A DNA stretch of 11,576 nucleotides from Bremia lactucae (taxonomy: Eukaryota; Oomycota; Peronosporomycetes; Peronosporales; Peronosporaceae). The DNA lies in NCBI RefSeq assembly GCF_004359215.1, contig NC_090624.1, forward strand, positions 1,428,848 through 1,440,423, given 5' to 3'. A model generated the notes under the pieces. It was not told the DNA's origin. It did no database searches and saw only the letters and a list, made by a program, of their open reading frames with translations. Every line of letters starts with the position of its first letter. The stretch's first letter is position 1. Positions 6,117 through 11,576 of the stretch are shown piece by piece. Position numbers and translations under genes: made by a program.

Positions 6117-7019
6117 ATGTTATCTCGTGTGGTAATAGCGGCCGTGCTTGCCGGAGTCCTTGGCTACCGTGGCCTGAAAAAGCAATCACTAAGCCTATCC
6201 GGCGCAATTGCAGCCTTTTTTGTGGGCTTTCTAACGCTCGCGTCCGGTACTCGCTTTGGTGCGACGGATCTTTCTAAAATCACGTGTCGTATATATGGTA
6301 CTAACCACGTTTTTCTAGGCCTGTTGCTCTTAGGGTTCTATTACTCCGGCAGCAAGCTCACGAAAATTCAAGCTCGTGTTAAGTTGCAACTGGATGCGAA
6401 TTACAAGCCTGGCGGACAGCGATCGGCGCGCCAGGTGCTGGCGTGTAGCCTCCTCGGTACTTTGATTGCCGTTTACTACGTCGCTCAATACGGAGACGAC
6501 GCCAGCGCCCTCGATTTCAAGCAGGCTCCAATGCGCAGTTTTTTAGTCGCGAGTTATATTGGCCACTACGCGTGTTGTGCGGCCGACACGTGGGCGGCTG
6601 AGCTCGGTGTCCTTAGCTCGAAAGCGCCGCGGCTTATCACGACGCTGCGACGGGTGCCCTCCGGTACGAACGGCGGCGTGTCGATGCTGGGTCTGTTTGC
6701 ATCGCTCTTGGGTGGGACTTTTATTGGCGCACTGTATTACGTGTGGAGTCTTTTCTCGGGCACAGCGCAAAAAGAAGTCCTTTTACTTGGCGCTGTGATG
6801 GGACTGTTTGGCTCCGTTCTCGACTCCGTGCTAGGCGCGACGTTGCAGACTACGTACTTTGACCGCTCGTTGCAGAGGATTTGCGACGCGTGTGCACGTA
6901 ATTCTGATGTTGAGCATATTTGTGGCGCCAACGTACTGAGTAACGAGCAGGTGAACGTTGCGTCCGTTTGGGTGACGACCGCCTTAAGTGGCATTGTGGC
7001 AACTATTTTGTTCCCGTAG
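6117..7019 (+). CDS. TMEM19 / DUF92 family integral membrane protein
   Basis: The ATG at 6117 is the first in frame; the frame is open slightly upstream only from a TTG. With the 60-bp intron at 6259-6318 removed the product is 280 residues (300 unspliced). Family landmarks in order (spliced numbering): N-terminal membrane helices (about 4-20 and 26-45), the YYSGSKLTKI motif (55-63), a GGQRS segment (79-83), CCAADTWAAELG (133-144), VPSGTNGGVS (160-169), a Gly-rich membrane helix (168-192), GLFGSVLDSVLGATLQ (209-224), a GANVLSNEQVN segment (250-260) and a final C-terminal helix. These are the conserved signatures of TMEM19/DUF92 proteins. Plant relatives include phytyl-phosphate kinase VTE6, so a prenyl-phosphate-related role in a membrane is possible but unproven. 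It has good codon structure and no damage. It converges with the effector-like gene 206 bp downstream. Confidence 0.9.
   Translation: MLSRVVIAAVLAGVLGYRGLKKQSLSLSGAIAAFFVGFLTLASGTRFGATDLSKITCRIYGTNHVFLGLLLLGFYYSGSKLTKIQARVKLQLDANYKPGGQRSARQVLACSLLGTLIAVYYVAQYGDDASALDFKQAPMRSFLVASYIGHYACCAADTWAAELGVLSSKAPRLITTLRRVPSGTNGGVSMLGLFASLLGGTFIGALYYVWSLFSGTAQKEVLLLGAVMGLFGSVLDSVLGATLQTTYFDRSLQRICDACARNSDVEHICGANVLSNEQVNVASVWVTTALSGIVATILFP
6259..6318 (+). other. Predicted 60-bp intron, in frame and stop-free
   Basis: Donor GTGCGA at 6259, branch-point consensus TACTAAC at 6299-6305, pyrimidine-rich TTTTTCTAG ending at 6318. The intron interrupts a Gly codon after its first base (phase 1), and both spliced and unspliced codons are Gly. 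Splicing removes 20 residues and joins a hydrophobic run directly before YYSGSKLTK, which fits the family better than the unspliced reading with its polar insert. Confidence 0.8.
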
Positions 7020-7225
7020 TACAGTAGTTTCTTTTTGCTAGTATTATCTACGTAGATCAATTAAAATGCCTTTAATAAAGTAAATCGCACGAAAGGAGCT
7101 AATTCATTATTTGAGAAAGCACAAACACAAACAAAAGCGATGAAAAGCTGCGTATACTATTTCAACAACAATCTCCATATATCTAATTACTTTTAATGAT
7201 TTGCTTCAAGCGCGAGGATGACAGT
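7020..7225. terminator. Shared 3' region of two convergent genes
   Basis: This 206-bp AT-rich stretch lies between the stop codons of the TMEM19-like gene and the minus-strand effector-like gene, so both 3' UTRs and polyadenylation sites must lie here or overlap the neighbour. It contains AATAAA-like sequence (TTTAATAAAG at about 7071-7080). No other feature is seen. Confidence 0.4.
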
Positions 7226-7993
7226 TTATTCTGCAGGATGCGATGCTTTTAACTTGACAAATCTTGAGGTCTCAAAGAGGGATCCATAAAATTGTCTGTA
7301 TGCGTTCCAATCGACACTTCCAATTATCTTCTGCTTGATTTCGTGCAGATCTAATCCTTTGTCAAACCACTTCCGATAAAGTCCATTTACTATTTGCTTG
7401 CAAGCTTCTACAACGAGAGCATCTTTGCTACTCAGCCCGTGAGCATTCATTTTCGCCAACGTTTCGGCTCCAATTTGCGTCAAAAGCACATCGACTCCAT
7501 ACCTGTCATGGCCTCCCCTTTGATCGAATGTCTTTTCACTGATTTTGACAAACAAAGGCAGGTCTTGTTTGTCAAAAAATTCCTTTTCTCCTTTCAAAAG
7601 CTTGAACACATCAGTTAAGGATTTCGCTTTCATAAGGTTTTTCTTCATTGTAGACGGAATGTTTTTCAACCATGCTTTTTTGAGAGTAATCGTACTTTCC
7701 GTCAACATCGATTCAGCCCATGGCACCACCTTCGCTGATCTAGCATACGGGTTTACTTTTACACTCTTTACGGGTTTTATCAGTTTTTTTAGCTCCCCGA
7801 GCACCTTGGAAAGTCCAAGCCGCTCACTGGTTTGTGTGTCACTTTTAGCAGCCGTCTCGAGCATCTCTGAACTTGTTGTTTCCATCTCACTCCAGCTAGT
7901 AGAAGAATTCACTTTCGTTGATCCTGGAATTAATAGTAAGGCGCTCACATGGTCCAGTATAGCAAACATCGCGAACACGAGCTGGAAATGCAT
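7226..7993 (-). CDS. Secreted protein with WY-like repeats, candidate oomycete effector
   Basis: A single-exon 255-residue protein. Residues 1-18 look like a signal peptide (short N-terminus, hydrophobic LVFAMFAILDHVSA core, likely cleavage after VSA). Residues 25-60 are Ser/Thr/Glu-rich and unstructured. No canonical RXLR is present; SERLG at 56-60 sits where RXLR normally occurs and may be a degenerate form. Downstream the sequence is helical and Lys-rich, with two WY/LWY-type patterns: TDVFKLLK then LPLFVKISEKTF (about 127-156), and GLYRKWFDKGLDLHEIKQKI then DWNAYRQFYGSLF (about 204-240). WY folds are typical of secreted host-targeted proteins of Peronosporales; the target is unknown. It is isolated, with about 2 kb of gene-free DNA upstream, as is common for effectors. 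A perfect 13-bp-arm inverted repeat lies in the coding sequence at 7543-7577. Confidence 0.7.
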   Translation of the reverse strand: MHFQLVFAMFAILDHVSALLLIPGSTKVNSSTSWSEMETTSSEMLETAAKSDTQTSERLGLSKVLGELKKLIKPVKSVKVNPYARSAKVVPWAESMLTESTITLKKAWLKNIPSTMKKNLMKAKSLTDVFKLLKGEKEFFDKQDLPLFVKISEKTFDQRGGHDRYGVDVLLTQIGAETLAKMNAHGLSSKDALVVEACKQIVNGLYRKWFDKGLDLHEIKQKIIGSVDWNAYRQFYGSLFETSRFVKLKASHPAE

Positions 7994-8876
7994 GCCTACT
8001 TGCTAAACACGTAAAAAATATGTGAAGGATAAATTATGGTGATAGGTTCTTGTGGTCAGATGTGATATTCAGCGGCTTCTGCCAATCTGATTGGGTACCG
8101 AATGCCAATTTGCGGTCAGCAATAAGTGTTACGCGACATGAAAACTGGATCTTATCATTGGCCAATGATGTCCGTAAAAAAACACTGACGACGTCGCGTT
8201 TACATCCGGTATACCATATTGCCTGTATTTCAAATCCGCACGATTTGTAGGAATCAGTCCCGCAATTTTGCGTAATCGACCCACAAAACCCCGTAATTTA
8301 GGCAGCACTTGATCTTATAAGGTGTGTGCAGTCCGCAATTGAACGTCCTTTTCGCCTTTGAACGATTTGCTCTATTTGCCGGGGTTGTAGTAGATGAATG
8401 GCCATGTGCAAATCAAATATTAGCTTTGACCCGGTTATATACGCGATTCATTAAAAATTAAGCATTTGTTGATGTCGATTGAGCTCCGGAGCATCGACTT
8501 TGTTAGACGACTGGTTTCTTCATCTGAATAAGCTCTATTAAAATTGCCGACTGGAAGCAATGCTGTTATCGATGCTGAACAACACAAAGAATACTCTATG
8601 GTGATAAAGCTGTTTAGATGTGAGTTCAAGCATTTCAAACGTCAACAAATAAATTTTTAATGCTCACTTGCAGGCATTCCTAATGGATTATCGATTAACA
8701 AATTTGATCACACCAATATTATTAGGAACATGTCAGCAGTTAAGCAATTACGTTCAATTGTGCGAATTCCTTAAAGCTCAATAATAAAGGGAACAGAGGA
8801 GAGCGAACTAGCATAGATTATTTTGTTGCTTAAATCGCTCGAATCACACAAATAATAATGCAAACGATAAAAATTA
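7994..8876. other. Gene-free region upstream of the effector-like gene
   Basis: AT-rich sequence with no ORF showing domain or codon signal. The promoter of the minus-strand gene should lie near 7994-8200. Its only striking mark is a perfect 16-bp palindrome at 8154-8169 (ATCATTGGCCAATGAT), which contains a CCAAT box on each strand. A smaller palindrome, GCTCCGGAGC at 8483-8492, sits between GTCGAT and ATCGAC. Confidence 0.45.
8154..8169. promoter_or_regulatory. 16-bp palindrome with back-to-back CCAAT boxes
   Basis: ATCATTGGCCAATGAT reads identically on both strands and lies about 160 bp upstream of the effector-like ATG. CCAAT/ATTGG is the classic binding core of NF-Y-type factors. Function here is inferred only from sequence and position. 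Confidence 0.35.
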
Positions 8877-9810
8877 GGGAGCCGGTATAGCCAGACACCC
8901 GTTTTGGTGTAGCCACACCCCTCCCCGTATGTATTGAATAAAATCGTTACAAGAAATATTTTTACTGTATGCATAAAAACATCAACAAATTTTTCCTTTA
9001 GAATCGTCTCTAGGTCGTCCTTTTGGCCTTTGAAACATCAAAATACCCCCAAAATTAAATTAGGCAATCGCTATAGCCACCCAGTGACTGCACATCAGAA
9101 ATCGCGTTTTCATTTGGCAATGTTAAATGCATAGTATTCAATAAGTGGCCCGCAATCGATTGGCAAGTCATAAAAAGAGCAAAAAGAAAAAGCAGCAAAC
9201 CGAGCAGCGAGGGAGAAGTTGAGTAAGCGATAGGGCATGCATGTAAGTTAGTCTTTGGAGGTCAAGCTAAGGATGAATTCATTTTACTTTACTTCTACCA
9301 ACTTTTACGGAAGCGCTTCAAATAGGCGAATCTTAGTGCTCTTTTTGTACCCACCATGAGCCACAATTTCCTTATGTTTCAGTTTTTGTCGGCTTTCGTT
9401 CGTAATTGCTTTGCTGAAAAAGCATCTTGTTATTAAGCATGAAAGTACGCATATGTTGCGAAGACTTTTTGCAGACCTTTTGAGCTACTAAAGCTGGGAA
9501 GGCCTGCATAAAGGTTTCTCAATATATATTTAGTTATTAAACAAGTTGCTACCATTACGCTAATCTTATAAGTACAAAGGTAGATAATTAAGGTGTAGGG
9601 CTATATCGGTTCCCAAATGTAATTTAGTAGGGGTAGACCAATCCCAAAAGGGGTCTAAAGACGACTCCAAAAGGATTTTTTGTCAGTTTTGCGATATAGC
9701 GATCATGAAACTGTTTAAATTCTTAATCTGTATTTTTTATCTAATAAAAACAAACAGACGGGAAGGGGGAGTGGCTATGTTAAAAGGGGTGTGTGCCTAC
9801 ACCGGTTCCC
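8877..9810. mobile_element. Degenerate inverted-repeat element
   Basis: Sequence at 8877-8925 (starting GGGAGCCGGTATAGCC) is an imperfect inverted match to 9762-9810, which reads on the minus strand as GGGAACCGGTGTAGGC and continues with similar CACACCCC and TAGCCAC blocks; by eye about three quarters of positions match over 40 bp. A further terminus-like copy at 9598-9614 reads GGGAACCGATATAGCC on the minus strand. No transposase-like ORF is visible inside, so this would be a non-autonomous or decayed DNA element. Boundaries are approximate. Confidence 0.45.
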
Positions 9811-10022
9811 AAAAACAATGCTTTTCAATTATTTATTAACATCTATGTTTTAGTATGATTCAAGGTCTCGTAATAAAACGAGCAATCGCTCGCTCTAGCA
9901 CCTTACCATATGCTTCATTTCATATGGCAATTGGCTAAACAGTTGTAACGGGGCACCTGTCACTAGAACTGGTAAGTACGAGTTGATCTTACTTTGATTT
10001 TAATAAAAATTAGGTGTAATGG
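9811..10022. other. Gene-free spacer before the right LTR
   Basis: No gene. It contains a small perfect hairpin (CCATATG 9906-9912 with CATATGG 9921-9927) and an extra copy of the LTR terminus at 9944-9959. Confidence 0.5.
9944..9959. repeat. Extra LTR-terminus copy outside the right LTR
   Basis: TGTAACGGGGCAC matches the first 13 bp of the right LTR (10023-10035) and the complement of the left LTR end, but sits 79 bp outside the LTR. The next 60 bp are not LTR-like. It may be a scar of an older LTR insertion or of abortive integration. Confidence 0.5.
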
Positions 10023-10831
10023 TGTAACGGGGCACTGCCGACTTGTACTGCTTAGTACAAGCCCACTTTGCACTGCTTCAATGCGAATGGTGACTCACGT
10101 CATTTCGTGTACACTAGTACATGCAGAGGAAGACTCTCTTTAAAACACTTGCTTTAAAGAGGGTTAAAGTAAAACTGTATTTAATATGAATCAGTCTGAA
10201 AACTACTTCCTACTTGGTAAGTGCGCACGAGGAGACGGATTACCGCTTCCGTGACGACACTTAACCAGAGTACTTAGTGTGTTGGGTGAGGTCGCTTGCG
10301 CGCCCACCACAACTACCTCACTGCACGCAAGAGAAGCATGTTTAACCGCTTCCTCGCTGTGCTGGGGTGTGTGCCTAAGTAGAGTGTGGCCGCATTATGA
10401 CGTGCCCGCCTACACCAACCAGCGCAGAACGCGCTCAAAGAGAGAGACAGATAAGATTTTATTACATGTTTAGGATTAGTATAAAATTAACTTAGTATAA
10501 AAAAAGAAAGTAGAAGACTTAATCCATATTTAATAGAATTAAATACAAATACCTATTTTTACCAATTAAAATGTTATCTCTTTAGATATCATTTGATAAG
10601 TATTGCGAGCGTATCTTTATAGATACCTCGCGTAACGGATGACGCTGGGCGTCATCCTTCCTAATGTGAATGCACCCATGTGCATCACATCCACAAGGGT
10701 TGGTCACAAATGTGCACCACACCCTAGTGTTGGGTCTAATTACTATTATTTAGTAATTGACCATCCCCTTAAGTACACCAAGTGTACTTAACGGGGACTG
10801 TGTAACATAGGGGCAACTTTAGCCCGTTACA
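10023..10831 (-). repeat. LTR of the right element (809 bp)
   Basis: On the + strand it runs from TGTAACGGGG to CCCGTTACA, giving TG...CA ends and a 9-bp terminal inverted repeat. In the sense (minus) direction it begins at 10831 next to a purine tract. The half near 10023 matches the left LTR 3' end; the half near 10831 matches block A of the rearranged LTR. Successive stem-loops fill 10605-10831, including GGATGACGC/GCGTCATCC (10637-10657) and TTAAGTACAC/GTGTACTTAA (10769-10791). Confidence 0.8.
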
Positions 10832-10845
10832 CCATCCCCCTCTTT
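10832..10845 (-). promoter_or_regulatory. Polypurine tract of the right element
   Basis: On the minus strand AAAGAGGGGGATGG directly precedes TGTAACGGG. It occupies the same position as the left element's tract (4111-4124) and differs in sequence while staying purine-rich, as expected for a polypurine tract and not for a tRNA primer site. Part of it pairs with AAAGAGG at 10875-10881 in a possible hairpin. Confidence 0.65.
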
Positions 10846-10963
10846 AAAAACGAATTCACATTTTTAAACTCGTCAAAGAGGAGAGAGGAACTGCGAGCAG
10901 CTTTACGCGCCGCTAGTTCACTCGATCACTCTCGCGCACGTGTTTCCATACACGGCGCCCAAG

Positions 10964-11576
10964 ATGCCACCTAAAAGGGGCCACGTTGGTGGGTCGTCTG
11001 CGAAGACGCCCACACAACCTCGCACTAAGCGCACGCGCCGCGTTAATTCGCCGGCCGCGTCTAATGCCTTAGTCGGAACGCAGACATCCACTGCAGCTGT
11101 CGCATTAACAGAGCTAAGTGATCCATCCTCCTTTAACGGTGAGGATGTTGATCCGTCGCTCATTGTCGACTACAATGAGTCAGCACCGTTGCCGTCACCT
11201 CATAGTAGTGATGCGGACAACGAGCTCATGAGGAGCGATGATGCGGCATATTCCCATCCAAACTTCTCTCATGGCTCACAACATGGAGACAGCATCGTTT
11301 ACGAATGCTGTCCCGTCGTCTGCGCTGGAAAGCGCAGCGACAGGTAATGAGAGCGCTGCCCATAAAGGCGCAGCCGCTTCTCCGTTGGGTATAACCACAA
11401 CGCCTTATGCTCAGACCATAATTCATAATGGTTCTGACATAGAGGATTCGGAGCCTAAAGCTCCGCCGACGACACGTGAACGTGCTCAGTCGGTGTCACA
11501 AGCCAGTCGTTTAGAACGTGGCTATGTGACGGGTGGCATTCCAAAGATGCCCCCTCCATCTAAATGGCCTCGTTTA
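10964..11576 (+). pseudogene. Antisense ORF of the right element (N-terminal part, frameshifted, runs off the window)
   Basis: Starts at ATG 10964 (MPPKRG...), 132 bp from the LTR edge. A basic N-terminus (KRTRR near residues 23-27) is followed by Ser/Thr/Ala-rich and acidic sequence with a DPSLIVDY motif near 11149-11172, matching DPSLEVDY in the left copy. Frame 2 stays open to TAA at 11345-11347 but turns Cys/Arg-rich near its end. Frame 0, open from 11232 and with ATG at 11283, carries on in the same acidic, Ser/Pro-rich style to the window end (GGIPKMPPPSKWPR near the edge). A frameshift between about 11232 and 11300 is therefore likely, close to the 11288-11312 hairpin. Function is unknown. 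Confidence 0.6.

Larger units (their letters stand above)
10023..11576 (-). mobile_element. Second Gypsy element of the same family, minus orientation, 3' end
   Basis: The LTR (10023-10831), a purine tract on the minus strand (10832-10845) and a + strand ORF related to the antisense ORF of the left element form the mirror image of 2919-4551. The pol gene is predicted beyond the right edge on the minus strand. The two elements therefore face each other, with their 3' ends inward. Confidence 0.7.

Noticed and set aside
6543..6798. Arg-rich ORFs on both strands inside the TMEM19-like gene
   Set aside because: They are out-of-frame shadows of a conserved coding region.
7394..8006. Two + strand ORFs opposite the effector-like gene
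   Set aside because: They mirror the coding strand; only the minus-strand reading has a signal peptide and WY-like patterns.
8050..8250. 66-codon + strand ORF in the gene-free region
   Set aside because: No domain, no conserved motif, and the length is expected by chance.
10279..10473. 64-codon + strand ORF
   Set aside because: It lies wholly inside LTR sequence and matches the reverse strand of the other LTR block; not a gene.
10832..10850. Tract after the right LTR read as a tRNA primer-binding site of a + oriented element
   Set aside because: It starts CCATCCCCC, not TGG, and differs from the matching place in the left element while staying pyrimidine-rich. That fits a polypurine tract read on the other strand.

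Overview
The window looks like nuclear DNA from an oomycete, probably a Phytophthora or downy-mildew relative (Peronosporales). The evidence is a Ty3/Gypsy chromovirus polyprotein of the type I associate with Phytophthora, a secreted protein with WY-like effector motifs, a TMEM19/DUF92 membrane-protein gene with one very short intron, and long AT-rich intergenic stretches. The organism is an inference from family resemblance; no search was run.

Layout. Bases 1-4551 are the 3' part of a decayed Ty3/Gypsy element on the + strand: reverse transcriptase, RNase H, a broken integrase lacking its catalytic core, a chromodomain, a polypurine tract (4111-4124) and a 427-bp 3' LTR (4125-4551). Between the chromodomain and the LTR lies a second coding region on the opposite strand (2919-3993, broken). 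It is interrupted by a tRNA-derived SINE at 3448-3637 flanked by a perfect 16-bp target-site duplication. Bases about 4751-5634 are rearranged LTR sequence containing a 100-N assembly gap, with near-identical 223-bp sequence on both sides of the gap.

Bases 5635-10022 are the host part. A TMEM19-like gene (6117-7019, +) with an in-frame 60-bp intron converges on a single-exon secreted WY-like protein gene (7226-7993, -). Then comes about 2 kb without genes, holding a degenerate inverted-repeat element (about 8877-9810). From 10023 to the window end is a second copy of the same retroelement family in the opposite orientation: an 809-bp LTR (10023-10831), its polypurine tract (10832-10845, -), and the antisense ORF, here reading on the + strand and running off the edge.

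Two things stand out. First, the retroelement family appears to carry a long antisense ORF downstream of pol, convergent with it; the two copies in this window agree on this. Second, both copies are densely tiled with short perfect inverted repeats (arms 7-11 bp, loops 2-10 nt) running through coding and LTR sequence alike, far above what random sequence would give. A 13-bp-arm example sits inside the effector-like gene. This could be a footprint of template-switch (quasipalindrome) mutagenesis or selected RNA structure.
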